The notes below the pieces were generated by a model, which did no database searches, was not told where the DNA came from, and saw only the letters and a program-made list of their open reading frames with translations. The translations under genes and the position numbers were made by a program. From Erwinia piriflorinigrans CFBP 5888 (GTDB lineage: Bacteria; Pseudomonadota; Gammaproteobacteria; Enterobacterales; Enterobacteriaceae), in NCBI RefSeq assembly GCF_001050515.1, contig NZ_CAHS01000011.1, positions 1 through 64,000 on the forward strand: DNA of 64,000 nucleotides. Direction: 5' to 3'. Below are positions 53,938-63,907 of this stretch, one piece after another; within the stretch, counting starts at the first letter, position 1; every line of letters begins with the position of its first letter.

Positions 53938-54855
53938 ATGTCTAAACGTTTGCCACCTCTGAATGCGCTGCGGGTATTTGATGCCGCCGCACGTCATCTT
54001 AGTTTTACCAAAGCTGCCGAAGAACTGTTCGTGACTCAGGCCGCCGTCAGTCATCAAATTAAGTCGCTGGAGGACTTCCTCGGCCTGAAACTGTTTCGCC
54101 GCCGCAATCGTTCGCTGCTGCTGACAGAAGAGGGGCAAAGCTATTATCTCGATATTAAAGAGATTTTCAGCGCATTAAACGACGCGACGCGCAAGCTACA
54201 GGCGCGCAGTGCAAAAGGGGCATTGACCGTCAGTTTGCTGCCGAGTTTCGCCATTCAATGGCTGGTGCCGAGGCTCACCAGCTTTAATTCAGCTTATCCG
54301 GGGATTGATGTACGCATCCAGGCTGTTGACCGCGATGAGGAGAAGCTGGCGGACGATGTCGACGTGGCTATTTTTTATGGTCGCGGTAACTGGCCCGGTT
54401 TGAGAGTAGAAAAATTGTATGCGGAATATCTGCTGCCGGTGTGTTCACCCCTGCTGCTAACTGGCGCACATCCTCTGCTCGCGCCATCCGCGCTGACTCA
54501 TCACACCTTATTGCATGATGCTTCACGCCGTGACTGGCAGTCATATACTCGCCAGCTTGGTCTCAACAGTATTAATGTGCAGCACGGGCCGATTTTCAGC
54601 CACAGTGCGATGGTGCTTCAGGCCGCGATCCACGGCCAGGGCGTGGCGCTGGCAAACAATGTGATGGCGCAAAGTGAGATCGAAGCCGGTCGGCTGGTAT
54701 GCCCGTTTAACGATGTGCTTGTCAGTAAAAATGCTTTTTATCTGGTTTGTCATGACAGTCAGGCAGAACTGGGTAAAATAGCCGCCTTTCGTCAGTGGAT
54801 CCTGGCGAAAGCGGCCAGCGAACAAGAAAAATTTCGCTTTCGCTACCAAAGTTAA
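53938..54855 (+). CDS. gcvA: GcvA, LysR-type regulator of glycine cleavage
   Basis: Activates gcvTHP and gcvB with glycine and represses gcvTHP with purines and GcvR. Winged-helix region at residues about 8-65 (FTKAAEELFVTQAAVSHQIKS), then a periplasmic-binding-like effector domain (SLLPSFAIQWLVPRL; NWPGLRVEKLYAEYL). The length is 305 residues, equal to E. coli and highly conserved. Confidence 0.97.
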   Translation: MSKRLPPLNALRVFDAAARHLSFTKAAEELFVTQAAVSHQIKSLEDFLGLKLFRRRNRSLLLTEEGQSYYLDIKEIFSALNDATRKLQARSAKGALTVSLLPSFAIQWLVPRLTSFNSAYPGIDVRIQAVDRDEEKLADDVDVAIFYGRGNWPGLRVEKLYAEYLLPVCSPLLLTGAHPLLAPSALTHHTLLHDASRRDWQSYTRQLGLNSINVQHGPIFSHSAMVLQAAIHGQGVALANNVMAQSEIEAGRLVCPFNDVLVSKNAFYLVCHDSQAELGKIAAFRQWILAKAASEQEKFRFRYQS

Positions 54856-54939
54856 GTGAATTCCGGCGTGATGAATCCGTCGGTAACAGATACGAATGGC
54901 AGGGGGAAATGGCCTCATGCCTTGACAGAGGATGGCGAG

Positions 54940-55335
54940 ATGTCCAGTCGTGCAATGTTGATTTTTTGTTCCCTGAGTGGCTTTTTCTACGTCGTGCTGG
55001 GGGCTTTTGGTGCTCACGTCTTGAGTCAGTCATTGGGTAGCGCAGAAATAGCCTGGATTAAAACCGGGCTGGAGTATCAGGCCTTTCATACCTTGGCCAT
55101 ATTGGGTATGGCAGCAGCGATGCTGTGCCGGGCGAATATCTGGTTTTACTGGAGCAGCGCGTTACTGGCGCTCGGAACGGTGCTGTTCAGCGGTAGCCTT
55201 TACTGTCTGGCGCTGTCACACCTGAAAATGTGGGTTTATATCACTCCGATCGGCGGCACCTGCTTCCTTATCGGCTGGGTTTTAATGTTGGTTGGCGCAC
55301 TGCGTCTGAAAAAAAGGGCAGAACGCCATGAATAA
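54940..55335 (+). CDS. ygdD: YgdD, DUF423 membrane protein
   Basis: A 131-residue inner-membrane protein with four segments ([73 protein letters not shown]). The conserved [11 protein letters not shown] marks DUF423. ATG 54940 gives exactly the E. coli length and has GAGGA upstream; the in-frame start at 54856 would add 28 unmatched residues. Function unknown. Overlaps rlmM by eight bases. Confidence 0.92.
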   Translation: MSSRAMLIFCSLSGFFYVVLGAFGAHVLSQSLGSAEIAWIKTGLEYQAFHTLAILGMAAAMLCRANIWFYWSSALLALGTVLFSGSLYCLALSHLKMWVYITPIGGTCFLIGWVLMLVGALRLKKRAERHE

Positions 55336-56428
55336 AATTTTGTTGTATTGCCGTCAGGGTTTTGAAAAAGAGTGTGCGGCGGAAATTACCGCAAAGGCCG
55401 CCGAACGTGAGATTTTCGGCTTTGCGCGTGTCAAAGAAGATTCCGCCTATGTGCTGTTTGAGTGTTATCAACAGGGAGAGGCAGAAAAACTGCTGTCTGA
55501 ACTCCCCTTCAGTGAGCTGATCTTCTCGCGTCAGATGATTGTCGTGGGCGAACTGCTGCGCGATTTGCCGCCCACCGATCGCATCACTCCGCTGGTGGGA
55601 ATGTTGACCGGCGTGGTTGAAAAGGGCGGCGACCTCCGCGTGGAAGTACCCGATACCAACGCCAGCAAGGAACTGCTGAAGTTTTGTCGCAAATTCACCG
55701 TACCGCTACGCGCCAGCCTGCGAAAAGACGGTATTCTGCTGAACTATGAAAGCGCTAAGCGCCCGGTGGTACACGTCTTCTTTATCGCTTCTGGCTGCTG
55801 CTACGTGGGATATTCTCTGCCTTCAAACAATTCGGCACTGTTTATGGGCATCCCACGGCTTAAATTCCCCTCGGATGCCCCAAGCCGTTCGACCCTCAAG
55901 CTGGAAGAAGCATTCCACGTCTTTATTCCTGCCGATGAGTGGGATGAGCGCCTTGCCAGCGGTATGTGGGCAGTTGATTTGGGAGCCTGTCCCGGCGGCT
56001 GGACTTATCAGCTGGTGCAGCGCAGCATGATGGTTAACGCAGTGGATAATGGCCCGATGGCACCGAGCCTGATGGATACCGGGCAGGTATTCCACCAGCG
56101 CGAAGACGGATTCAAATACCGCCCGACGCGCAACAATAACTACTGGGTGGTCTGCGATATGGTGGAAAAACCGGTACGCGTGGCGAATCTGATGGCTGAC
56201 TGGCTGGTCAATGGCTGGTGTCGGGAGGCGATTTTTAACCTCAAGCTGCCGATGAAGAAACGCTATGAGGAAGTGGCGCAGAATCTGGCGATGATCCACG
56301 AAAAGCTGGCAGGAAATGGCATTAACGTTCAGATTCAGGCGCGCCAGCTGTATCACGATCGTGAAGAGGTGACGGTACATATTCGCCGCATCTGGAGCGC
56401 CACGCCGGGCCGTCGCGACGAAAGATAA
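55328..56428 (+). CDS. rlmM: RlmM, 23S rRNA C2498 2'-O-ribose methyltransferase
   Basis: Methylates C2498 of 23S rRNA using S-adenosylmethionine. N-terminal THUMP-like part, then a Rossmann methyltransferase domain with motif [16 protein letters not shown] near residue 220, and the catalytic K-D-K-type set including [12 protein letters not shown]. The length is 366 residues, as in E. coli. Overlaps ygdD. Confidence 0.96.
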   Translation: MNKILLYCRQGFEKECAAEITAKAAEREIFGFARVKEDSAYVLFECYQQGEAEKLLSELPFSELIFSRQMIVVGELLRDLPPTDRITPLVGMLTGVVEKGGDLRVEVPDTNASKELLKFCRKFTVPLRASLRKDGILLNYESAKRPVVHVFFIASGCCYVGYSLPSNNSALFMGIPRLKFPSDAPSRSTLKLEEAFHVFIPADEWDERLASGMWAVDLGACPGGWTYQLVQRSMMVNAVDNGPMAPSLMDTGQVFHQREDGFKYRPTRNNNYWVVCDMVEKPVRVANLMADWLVNGWCREAIFNLKLPMKKRYEEVAQNLAMIHEKLAGNGINVQIQARQLYHDREEVTVHIRRIWSATPGRRDER

Positions 56429-56435
56429 ACCTCAC

Positions 56436-56473
56436 TTCAAAGGGCAAACTTCCGTTCGGGTTTGCCCTTTGAA
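56436..56473. terminator. Bidirectional hairpin between rlmM and xni
   Basis: TTCAAAGGGCAAAC at 56436-56449 pairs perfectly with GTTTGCCCTTTGAA at 56460-56473 (14 bases, loop of 10). It lies between two convergent genes. Confidence 0.75.
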
Positions 56474-56494
56474 TTGTCAGTGCTGACTAAGACG

Positions 56495-57250
56495 TCAGCA
56501 CGGCTCAAGTCGTAATTCTTTTAAATTCCCTTTCAACACCAGATCCGTTTTTAATGTCGCAACCTGTTTGCAGATCGTGGCCATTTGCTGATGTTCAATC
56601 AGCTTTTTTCGCCATTTTTCAGGTACCTGCTCCAGATCCTGGTAAATTGCCGCCAGGCCACCAAACTGTTGCAATAGCTGTGCGGCACTTTTGCCGCCGA
56701 TGCCCGCCACGCCAGGGATCTTGCTGCTGCTGATACCCGCCAATCCCCAGTAATCGGTGAGCTGCGCTGGCGCTACACCAAATGTATTGCTGATAAAGAG
56801 CATGTCCAGCCAGCGTTTTTGGAAGTAGTCACGGATTTGAACCCTGGGGGCCAATAGCTGGCAGTAGCCTTTATCCGTAGAGACGATCGTCGCCTGATGG
56901 CCCGCAGCCGCGACTTTGCTGGCCAGGGTGGCGGCCAAATCGTCGGCTTCATCGCCGCTGGCGTGCCAGCTTTTTACGCCAATGCTGGCAAAGGCGTTAC
57001 GTAACTGCGGCATCTCTTCGCACAGCGTGTCCGGCATCGGCGAGCGCCCGGCCTTATAGTCCGGCAGCAGACGATGTCGCCAGCTGTCGCTGCGCTGCTC
57101 ATCGTCAAATACCGCGACCGCGTGAGTCGGACGGGTGTGCAGCAGCAGTTGCTGCACCGCATGTATGCAGGCTTCCTGACACGGGGAGCCCTGTACGGCA
57201 TGAATGCGCCGAATCAGATTTAGCGCATCAACGATCAGCAGATGTATCAT
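56495..57250 (-). CDS. xni: Xni, flap endonuclease (exonuclease IX)
   Basis: 5'-3' nuclease of the FEN family, related to the small domain of DNA polymerase [19 protein letters not shown] and VAVFDD-E-RS hold metal ligands; [11 protein letters not shown] and [11 protein letters not shown] follow, then the helix-hairpin-helix [18 protein letters not shown]. The length is 251 residues, as in E. coli. Confidence 0.96.
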   Translation of the reverse strand: MIHLLIVDALNLIRRIHAVQGSPCQEACIHAVQQLLLHTRPTHAVAVFDDEQRSDSWRHRLLPDYKAGRSPMPDTLCEEMPQLRNAFASIGVKSWHASGDEADDLAATLASKVAAAGHQATIVSTDKGYCQLLAPRVQIRDYFQKRWLDMLFISNTFGVAPAQLTDYWGLAGISSSKIPGVAGIGGKSAAQLLQQFGGLAAIYQDLEQVPEKWRKKLIEHQQMATICKQVATLKTDLVLKGNLKELRLEPC

Positions 57251-57282
57251 CAGATAATCCCGGGCGGCCTACAGGCCGCCTT

Positions 57283-58647
57283 CTATTTAATGATCTCATA
57301 GCAGGGAATATAAGCGCTGCCCGGCAGCTTCATACGATGCTGTGCGACAAATCCTTGCAGTAGATCGTCCATACGGCGCATGATTTCCGGGTTACCATGC
57401 AGCTTATAAGGCCCTTTCTCTTTGATGGCTTTAATGCCCACATCTTTTACGTTACCGGCGACAATACCTGAAAACGCACGACGCAGCGCGGCCGCAAGCT
57501 GTTCGGCCGGCTGATCCGGCGACAGGTTGAGGTTTGCCATATTTTCGTGGCTGGGCATAAACGGCATCTGTAGGTCGGGCGCAATACGCAGCGCCCAGTT
57601 GAAGCTGTAAGCATCGCCCGTTTCACGGCGATACTCTTTTACCGCTGGCATCGCTTTTTTCATCAGGCGCGCCACCTCCGGCGCATCATCAATAATAATG
57701 GTGTAGTGCTTACGCGCTTCATCACCCAGCGTAGCGACGATAAATTCGTCCAGTACGCGGAAGTAGTCGGCGCTTTCCTGCGGGCCGGTGAGGATGAGCG
57801 GTAATACCTGGTCGCGGTTATGGGGATTCATCAGTATCCCCAGCAGATAGAGCAGCTCTTCAGCCGTTCCGACACCGCCAGGGAAGATAATGATGCCGTG
57901 CGCGATGCGCACGAAGGCTTCCAGTCGCTTTTCAATATCGGGCATGATGATCAGCTCGTTAACCAGCGGGTTAGGCGGTTCAGCGGCGATAATCGAGGGT
58001 TCGGTCAGACCAATAAAGCGGCCTTCTTTATAACGCTGCTGGGCGTGGCCCACCGCAGCCCCTTTCATTGGCGCTTCCATGACGCCAGGCCCACATCCGG
58101 TACAGATGTTCAGCTCACGCAGACCCAACTGGGATCCGACGTTACGGCAATACTGGTATTCAACGGCGTTAATCGAGTGACCGCCCCAGCACACCACGGT
58201 ATTCGGCTCTTCTCCTATATGCAGCGCACGCGCATTACGCAATATGGAGAACACCAGGTTAGTGATATGCACCGGTTCGACGATTTGCTGATGCTGGAAG
58301 CGTCCGGCGTTATCAATCTGTCCGTTGACGAACAGGATATCGCGCAGCACGGCAAACAGGTTAGCCTGTAGGGAACGAATAATACGCCCGTCGACAAAAG
58401 CCTCTTCAGGCGGATTGATCAGTTCAAGTTTGACGCCGCGCTCACGTCGCAGCACGTTGATATCGAAGTTTTCAAAGCGTAAAAGCAGTTCCTGGCTACT
58501 GTCAGTTTGACTGCCAGAGTTAAGTACGGCGAGCGAACAGTTACGGAACAGCTGATAAAGATCGCTGCTCGCCGTACGTTTCAGCATGTCGACTTCCAGT
58601 TGGGAAAGCAGATCCATTGAGCCGAGTGGGCTGATTTGTGTAATCAA
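57283..58647 (-). CDS. ppnN: PpnN, nucleotide 5'-monophosphate nucleosidase
   Basis: Splits purine and pyrimidine monophosphates to base and ribose phosphate; in E. coli it is activated by (p)ppGpp. The LOG-like core has [28 protein letters not shown] and the [10 protein letters not shown] motif. The start is taken as TTG 58645-58647, five bases after GGAG, giving [11 protein letters not shown] and 454 residues as in E. coli; an upstream ATG at 58680 would add 11 residues. Two hairpins lie in the leader (58660-58706). Confidence 0.94.
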   Translation of the reverse strand: MITQISPLGSMDLLSQLEVDMLKRTASSDLYQLFRNCSLAVLNSGSQTDSSQELLLRFENFDINVLRRERGVKLELINPPEEAFVDGRIIRSLQANLFAVLRDILFVNGQIDNAGRFQHQQIVEPVHITNLVFSILRNARALHIGEEPNTVVCWGGHSINAVEYQYCRNVGSQLGLRELNICTGCGPGVMEAPMKGAAVGHAQQRYKEGRFIGLTEPSIIAAEPPNPLVNELIIMPDIEKRLEAFVRIAHGIIIFPGGVGTAEELLYLLGILMNPHNRDQVLPLILTGPQESADYFRVLDEFIVATLGDEARKHYTIIIDDAPEVARLMKKAMPAVKEYRRETGDAYSFNWALRIAPDLQMPFMPSHENMANLNLSPDQPAEQLAAALRRAFSGIVAGNVKDVGIKAIKEKGPYKLHGNPEIMRRMDDLLQGFVAQHRMKLPGSAYIPCYEIIK

Positions 58648-58652
58648 GTGAT

Positions 58653-58706
58653 CTCCGTTACACCCGCCTGGGTGTGTCATAACTCCGTGACTTCGCTATC
58701 ACGGAG
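58653..58706 (-). promoter_or_regulatory. Structured 5' leader of ppnN with possible Shine-Dalgarno switch
   Basis: On the minus strand an 8-base stem (CTCCGTGA at 58699-58706 with TCACGGAG at 58683-58690) is followed by ACACCC-aggc-GGGTGT (58660-58675) and then by the ribosome site ACGGAG (58653-58658). The first arm can pair with either its own partner or the ribosome site, since both contain ACGGAG. Function is inferred from base pairing only. Confidence 0.35.
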
Positions 58707-58794
58707 ATAATATATATCCCTGGGCCGCGTCAGGTTGCGGCCTGTGTTCAGATTAGCCTTTACCGTGGATAAATAACACCTGGCTGAGCCGTCT

Positions 58795-59640
58795 TTACTG
58801 GCGTACCAGCCGCGAGTGCCCGGGCGTGAAGTGCGTGTTGCTGCGCCACGGATTGATATCAAGCCCACCGCGACGCGTATAACGGGCATAAACGCTCAGG
58901 CTTTCCGGCCGGCAGTAGCGCAGAATATCGCTGAAAATGCGTTCTACGCACTGCTCGTGGAACTCATTATGCTGACGGAAAGACACCAGATAACGCAGCA
59001 GTGCCTCGCGCTGTATGCGTGGCCCGCGATAACTAATTTGCACTGTTCCCCAGTCCGGCTGGTTGGTTATCAGGCAGTTGGATTTTAGCAGGTGGCTGAC
59101 TAACTGTTCTTCAACGATTTCATCACCCACGGCGTCGTGCAGATAACCGGCGTTAAATTCATAGTTGTCGATGACAATATCCTGCTCATCAATGCAGTAA
59201 CCGTCGAAATGACCCACTGGCTGGCCTTCAATTTCATGCAGGCGGTACAGCGCAACGCTAACCTCACCTTCTGCACAAGCACTCAGGTCTCGCTCAAGGA
59301 TTTGGCGCACCTCACCCCAGTCGGCAAATTTGGTCTGATTAAAACTGTTCAGATACAGCTTGAAGCTCTTGGACTCGATCAGATTGATACTACTGGCATC
59401 CAAGATCACTTCGCCGACGGCCACCTGTGGAACCCCCTTGCCATTGAGCCAGGAGAGTTCGTACATTGTCCAGATATCTGCTCCGCCGAACGGCAAACTC
59501 TCGGGATAAAGGCCCAAGGGTTCACGATTCAGACTACGAGGTACCGCCTGCAACAGAGCCGGCTGATAAGTATCGTGATATTCTGTGGGTTGCCCCAGGG
59601 TCAGTCCTTTCAGAGCATGGTGATTGTCATAAGTAGACAT
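58795..59640 (-). CDS. queF: QueF, NADPH-dependent 7-cyano-7-deazaguanine reductase
   Basis: Reduces preQ0 to preQ1 in queuosine synthesis. It is the two-domain (YqcD-type) form. Catalytic Cys189 in KSNCLITNQ and Asp196 in QPDWG match the family, with the NADPH motif [13 protein letters not shown] near 89-101. The length is 281 residues (E. coli 282). Divergent from syd. Confidence 0.96.
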   Translation of the reverse strand: MSTYDNHHALKGLTLGQPTEYHDTYQPALLQAVPRSLNREPLGLYPESLPFGGADIWTMYELSWLNGKGVPQVAVGEVILDASSINLIESKSFKLYLNSFNQTKFADWGEVRQILERDLSACAEGEVSVALYRLHEIEGQPVGHFDGYCIDEQDIVIDNYEFNAGYLHDAVGDEIVEEQLVSHLLKSNCLITNQPDWGTVQISYRGPRIQREALLRYLVSFRQHNEFHEQCVERIFSDILRYCRPESLSVYARYTRRGGLDINPWRSNTHFTPGHSRLVRQ

Positions 59641-59758
59641 GGCATTCCCTAACGTTGTAGTGCCTGCTGAGGCAGGCGTTGTGACAAATTCGTCAGCCCA
59701 CGATGAGTTCAGGCTACAATAGAGTGTTAGTGTAACCCAGTCAGTTAAGAGTAAAAAA

Positions 59759-60319
59759 ATGATTGATGAAACTTCTCAGGCACTACGCGACTTTAGTCAG
59801 CGGTATTGCGATCTCTGGCAGCAGAAAAGCGGCCATGCTCCCGCCAGTCAGGATCATCATGGTCTTCCTTCACCCTGCGTGATGGAGACACACGAAGATG
59901 AAGTCTGGTGGCAGCCACAGCCGTTTACACTGGCCGCCAATCTTGATGCCGTTGAGCGGGCGCTGGATATTCGCCTACAGCCAGCGGTCACCGCATTCTA
60001 TACCTCACAGTTTGCCGGAGATATGACAGCAACGTTGGCCGGACAGTCGATGTCTCTGGTACAGGTCTGGAGTGAAGATGATTTTATTCGTGTACAGGAA
60101 AACCTGATTGCTCACCTGGTGATGAAACGTCGTCTTAAACAATCGCCAACGCTGTTTATCGCCACCACTGACTCCGAACTGGAGGTGGTGTCGGTATGTA
60201 ATATGAGTGGAGAAGTCATTCTTGAGCAGTTAGGCACGAAAAAGCGTCAGGTTATTGCCTCATCAATTGAGAGTCTTCTTATTGCTTTACAGCCTCTTAT
60301 CATTGATCGCTCGAATTAG
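59759..60319 (+). CDS. syd: Syd, SecY-interacting protein
   Basis: Peripheral inner-membrane protein that binds SecY and checks assembly of the translocon. Collinear with E. coli Syd: [12 protein letters not shown] near the N-terminus, the acidic middle [12 protein letters not shown], and [10 protein letters not shown] at the end. The length is 186 residues (E. coli 181). The gene ends 11 bases before the UvrY sites of csrB. Confidence 0.94.
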   Translation: MIDETSQALRDFSQRYCDLWQQKSGHAPASQDHHGLPSPCVMETHEDEVWWQPQPFTLAANLDAVERALDIRLQPAVTAFYTSQFAGDMTATLAGQSMSLVQVWSEDDFIRVQENLIAHLVMKRRLKQSPTLFIATTDSELEVVSVCNMSGEVILEQLGTKKRQVIASSIESLLIALQPLIIDRSN

Positions 60320-60330
60320 CCCCCGCGTCT

Positions 60331-60372
60331 TGTGAGAGATCTCTTACAAAATCTGTAAGAGATCGCTTGTTA
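60331..60372 (+). promoter_or_regulatory. UvrY (GacA) binding sites upstream of csrB
   Basis: TGTGAGAGATCTCTTACA at 60331-60348 is the 18-base inverted repeat bound by UvrY/GacA at csrB and csrC of relatives. A second, half-conserved copy (TGTAAGAGATC) starts at 60355. They are about 150-190 bases before the inferred RNA start, the usual distant position. Confidence 0.8.
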
Positions 60373-60590
60373 TTGTGCAGATATCATCAGAGCTTAACCA
60401 TTAAATATGATTTATATCATCTGTTTAGCATATAGTTTATCACTAAAGACGATTAAATCGATTAAATAACCGTCTCAAGCATCTTGTTTGCTTATGTTAT
60501 TCAGGCACAATAGGCCCCGTTGCAAAGGAGTCGCATAAGATGAGATTAACATCAGGATGATGTGCTCATCGGACCCATCGGGATGATGTA

Positions 60591-60794
60591 TCAGGGACAG
60601 GATTCGGGATGGAGCAGAGGATCCCTCAGGAAGAGGTAATGGACACCTCCAGGATGGAGAAGTGCGCCGGGTAGGATATTCGGCCGTTACGGACGATAAC
60701 AGGATCACTATCAGGACGATAGATCAGGGACAGGCTTCTGGATGAAGCGCAGGAGACCTCAGGAAGAGGTAATGGACACCTCCAGGATGGAGAA
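60591..60794 (+). repeat. Internal 71-base duplication within csrB
   Basis: 60591-60661 and 60724-60794 are direct repeats at an offset of 133 bases. The last 38 bases (60624-60661 and 60757-60794) are identical, and the first ten are identical too; the part between differs at a few positions. Confidence 0.85.
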
Positions 60795-60933
60795 TGTGAG
60801 CCGTACAGGACTGTAGGCGTTCAGGGATGTCAAAGGATTAGCGTCAGGAAGATGTTTGCTCAGGAGAGTGTAGGAATAGTTTTCAAGGATGAGCAGGGAG
60901 CATAAAGGTAGCAGGATTGCTGCGAACGAACCG

Positions 60934-60965
60934 GGGGCACTGTGCAAACAGTGCCCCTTTTTTTT
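60934..60965 (+). terminator. Rho-independent terminator of csrB
   Basis: GGGGCACTGT pairs with ACAGTGCCCC, with a short CAA-type loop, followed by eight T. Confidence 0.9.
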
Positions 60966-61043
60966 GTCGATACTTTTCCCAGAGCCCGGTGCGAATGATA
61001 TGCTTTGCGCTCTTTTTACCCCAAATGATTTAAGAGGTTTCCA

Positions 61044-61367
61044 ATGAGCCGCGAACAGCAGGTTCAGCAACGATTGCTGGCGATAGAATCGTTACTCAAA
61101 CAGGCCGGATTATGGCAATACGTCGCCCCTGTCAGCGAAGCCTTCACCAGTACTGAACCTTTCTGCCTTGATACCATGACGCCCTTACAGTGGCTACAGT
61201 GGATACTGCTGCCAAGAATGCAGGCGCTGTTGGACGCGGGCGCACCGCTGCCGGTGTCGATGGCCCTTGCTCCCTACTATGAAGTCGCGTTGGAAGGAGA
61301 GATCCCTGAACGCGCACAGCTGCTGCACCTGCTGAATGAGTTTGACCAGCTGTTTGAGTCGCCATAA
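61044..61367 (+). CDS. yqcC: YqcC family protein
   Basis: A small helical protein of 107 residues (E. coli 109), with QPLQWLQWIL-like core (FCLDTMTPLQWLQWILLPRM) and a conserved LNEFDQLFE end. Function unknown. Its stop overlaps the truC start by one base (TAATG), so translation is coupled. Confidence 0.93.
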   Translation: MSREQQVQQRLLAIESLLKQAGLWQYVAPVSEAFTSTEPFCLDTMTPLQWLQWILLPRMQALLDAGAPLPVSMALAPYYEVALEGEIPERAQLLHLLNEFDQLFESP

Positions 61368-62134
61368 TGCTGGAGATTATCTATCAGGATCGCTGGCTGG
61401 TAGCGGTCAATAAACCGTCTGGCATGCTGGTGCATCGCAGCTGGCTCGATCGGCATGAAACCGTGTTTGCCATGCAGACGGTGCGCGATCAGATTGGTCA
61501 GCATGTCTTTACCGTTCATCGTCTCGATCGTCCGACTTCCGGCGTGCTGCTGATGGCGCTGTCAAGTGAGGTTGCTCGTCTTCTGTCGCAGCAGTTTGAG
61601 CTGCATCAATTGCAAAAAACCTATCATGCGGTGGTGCGCGGCTGGCTGGTGGGGGCAGAAACGCTTGATTATCCACTGTCGGAAGAATTGGATAAAATTG
61701 CGGATAAATTCAGTCAGCCGGAAAAAGCCCCGCAGCCAGCGGTAACGCACTGGCGTGGTATCGCTACCGCTGAATTGCCGGTTGCGGTCGGGCGTTATGA
61801 GACCTCGCGCTATTCATTAGTGGAGATGTTGCCTGAATCCGGACGAAAACATCAGCTTCGCCGCCATATGACCCACTTGCGTCATCCCATTATTGGCGAC
61901 AGTGCTCACGGTGATTTAAAGCAGAACCGTTCTGCCGCGGCTCACTTTGGTATGGATCGCCTGATGCTGCATGCCAGTGAACTCAGTCTGACGCATCCCG
62001 TGACCGCCGAGCCGCTGCAATTGCGCGCCGGGTTAGATGCGGTCTGGCAGAAGATAATCAATCAGTTTGATTGGCGGGCGAGTTTGCCTGAAGTGATGCG
62101 CACCGGGCTGGTGCAGGACGTTCCACAAAATTAA
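61367..62134 (+). CDS. truC: TruC, tRNA pseudouridine(65) synthase
   Basis: Makes pseudouridine at position 65 of tRNA-Ile1 and tRNA-Asp. RluA-family core with the catalytic Asp54 in HRLDRPTSG; NKPSGMLVH, ESGRKHQLRRHM and HPIIGDSAHGD are further family motifs. The length is 255 residues (E. coli 260). Confidence 0.96.
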   Translation: MLEIIYQDRWLVAVNKPSGMLVHRSWLDRHETVFAMQTVRDQIGQHVFTVHRLDRPTSGVLLMALSSEVARLLSQQFELHQLQKTYHAVVRGWLVGAETLDYPLSEELDKIADKFSQPEKAPQPAVTHWRGIATAELPVAVGRYETSRYSLVEMLPESGRKHQLRRHMTHLRHPIIGDSAHGDLKQNRSAAAHFGMDRLMLHASELSLTHPVTAEPLQLRAGLDAVWQKIINQFDWRASLPEVMRTGLVQDVPQN

Positions 62135-62155
62135 GTATGAGTAATGGAGAAGATG

Positions 62156-62605
62156 ATGGCTGAAGTAGGCATTTTTGTTGGCACCGTTTATGGAAACGCG
62201 CTGTTAGTCGCTGAAGAAGCTGAACCTTTGCTAACGCAGGCGGGCCACAAAGTCACAATTTTTGACGATCCGACCCTGGAAGAGTGGCAGCGTTATGCGG
62301 ATAAAGTGGTGCTGGTCGTCACCTCCACCACCGGTCATGGCGATCTGCCGGACTGCATTGTCCCGCTGTATCAGTCTGTTAAAGATAAGCTGGGCTATCA
62401 GCCCGGGCTGCGCTATGGCATTATCGCGCTTGGCGACAGTAGCTATGACAATTTCTGTGGCGGTGGCAAAACGTTTGACGCGCTGTTATCTGAACAGAGT
62501 GCGGTACGCGTGGGCGAAATGCTGTTGGTGGATGCGAGCGAACACCCGGAACCTGAAGAGGTCACCTCGCCGTGGATCGAGCAGTGGGCTAAACTTTTAG
62601 GCTAA
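62156..62605 (+). CDS. yqcA: YqcA, short-chain flavodoxin
   Basis: FMN-binding flavodoxin-like electron carrier. The phosphate loop is [15 protein letters not shown] near residues 9-23; the FMN loops are [12 protein letters not shown] and [14 protein letters not shown] 62156 gives 149 residues as in E. coli, with GGAG five bases upstream; ATG codons at 62144 and 62153 are alternatives. Follows truC closely and is probably in one operon with yqcC and truC. Confidence 0.93.
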   Translation: MAEVGIFVGTVYGNALLVAEEAEPLLTQAGHKVTIFDDPTLEEWQRYADKVVLVVTSTTGHGDLPDCIVPLYQSVKDKLGYQPGLRYGIIALGDSSYDNFCGGGKTFDALLSEQSAVRVGEMLLVDASEHPEPEEVTSPWIEQWAKLLG

Positions 62606-62712
62606 AGGGCCGACAGGAGCGGACTTTTTACCGGTTCGCCGCCTGTTATGCACACGGTTAAAAAGGTCACTCCTGGGGCATTTGATTCATCACCTTGCAC
62701 CCGGGACAACCA

Positions 62713-63852
62713 ATGAAAATTGTTATCGCTCCTGATTCTTACAAAGAAAGCCTCTCTGCCTTACAGGTCGCCACCCAGATTGAACTGGGCTTCCGCGATA
62801 TTTTTCCCGATGCGCAATATATCAAACTGCCTGTTGCAGACGGCGGCGAAGGGACGGTTGACGCTATGGTCGCTGCGACTGGCGGGAAAATCATCCCTTT
62901 GCAAGCCACCGGGCCGCTGGGAAATACCGTTGATGCATTCTACGGCCTGTCCGGCGACGGGCAGTGCGCCATTATTGAAATGGCGGCTGCCAGCGGGCTG
63001 GAGGGGGTACCTGCCGCACAGCGGGATGTGATGACCGCGACCAGCTGGGGAACCGGAGAACTGATGCGTGATGCGCTGGATAAGGGCGTCAAACGGATGA
63101 TTATCGGCATGGGTGGCAGTGCGACCAATGACGGTGGGGCGGGGATGATTCAGGCATTGGGCGCGAAGCTGCTGGACCAGCAGGGCAAGCGCATTGGCTA
63201 TGGCGGTGCTGAACTGACAAGGCTGGCTTCTATCGATCTCAGCGGATTCGATAGCCGAATTGCTGATTGCCAGATTGACGTTGCCTGCGACGTGTCCAAT
63301 CCGTTGACCGGCGAGCAGGGGGCATCCGCCGTGTTTGGCCCACAAAAAGGGGCCACGCCACAACAGGTCGTAAAGCTGGATCATGCGCTGAAGCACTTCG
63401 CGGCGCTGATCCTGCGAGAGATGCACTGCGATGTGTTGACCCTTGCGGGGGGAGGGGCTGCGGGTGGTATGGGAGCCGGGCTTTATGCCTTCTGTCGTGC
63501 CACGCTGCGTCCGGGGATTGATATTGTTACTGAAGCGCTCGGACTGGATCTCCTGGTGCGGGATGCCTCGCTGGTGATCACCGGAGAAGGGCGCATCGAC
63601 AGCCAGACCATTCAGGGTAAAGTGCCTGTGGGAGTGGCGCGGGTGGCAAAACGGTATCATAAGCCGGTGATCGCCATTGCCGGAAGCCTCTCCCGCGATG
63701 TGGGCGTGGTGCATCAGCACGGGCTGGACGCGGTATTCAGCGTGATTTACCGCATCTGTAGCCTGGATGATGCGCTCCAGGAAGCCGCTGAAAATGTGCG
63801 TATGACGGCGCGTAACGTTGCCGCTACCCTCAATATCGGGCGGCAAATATAA
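62713..63852 (+). CDS. garK: Glycerate kinase, GarK type
   Basis: Phosphorylates D-glycerate, giving 2-phosphoglycerate in the family members of E. coli (GarK, GlxK). The GckA/GlxK class is clear: MKIVIAPDSYKESLSA at the N-terminus, VADGGEGTVDAM, GMGGSATNDGGAGM and VITGEGRIDSQTI. The start is ATG 62713; an in-frame ATG at 62695 adds six residues. The length is 379 residues (E. coli GarK 381). In E. coli the interval between yqcA and barA holds the glucarate genes gudPXD; here a glycerate kinase takes that place. Confidence 0.93.
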   Translation: MKIVIAPDSYKESLSALQVATQIELGFRDIFPDAQYIKLPVADGGEGTVDAMVAATGGKIIPLQATGPLGNTVDAFYGLSGDGQCAIIEMAAASGLEGVPAAQRDVMTATSWGTGELMRDALDKGVKRMIIGMGGSATNDGGAGMIQALGAKLLDQQGKRIGYGGAELTRLASIDLSGFDSRIADCQIDVACDVSNPLTGEQGASAVFGPQKGATPQQVVKLDHALKHFAALILREMHCDVLTLAGGGAAGGMGAGLYAFCRATLRPGIDIVTEALGLDLLVRDASLVITGEGRIDSQTIQGKVPVGVARVAKRYHKPVIAIAGSLSRDVGVVHQHGLDAVFSVIYRICSLDDALQEAAENVRMTARNVAATLNIGRQI

Positions 63853-63907
63853 TCGGCAGGGGCGATATCATCGCGTTATTTATCCTGTCGTGGTCTCACT
63901 GCTGTCG

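Larger units (their letters stand above)
60520..60965 (+). ncRNA. csrB: CsrB (RsmB) regulatory RNA that sequesters CsrA
   Basis: Located between syd and yqcC, as csrB is in E. coli. It has about 33 GGA motifs by my count, many in CAGGATG-type hairpin loops, and the conserved 3' part (CAAGGATGAGCAGGGAGCA, then GGGGCACTGT...ACAGTGCCCC and eight T). Each GGA loop can bind the translational regulator CsrA. At about 446 bases it is longer than E. coli CsrB (369). A duplicated 71-base unit (60591-60661 and 60724-60794) explains most of the excess. The 5' end is estimated by aligning the first hairpin; TTGTTT (60484) and CACAAT (60506) may be the promoter. Confidence 0.93.

Noticed and set aside
60541-60900. 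Repeated AGGA-type units that at first look like a CRISPR or satellite array
   Set aside because: Unit spacing is irregular and the units form hairpins. Position, UvrY sites and terminator identify csrB.
62761-63846. A 361-codon minus-strand frame
   Set aside because: It is the shadow of the glycerate kinase gene, whose motifs are all on the + strand.
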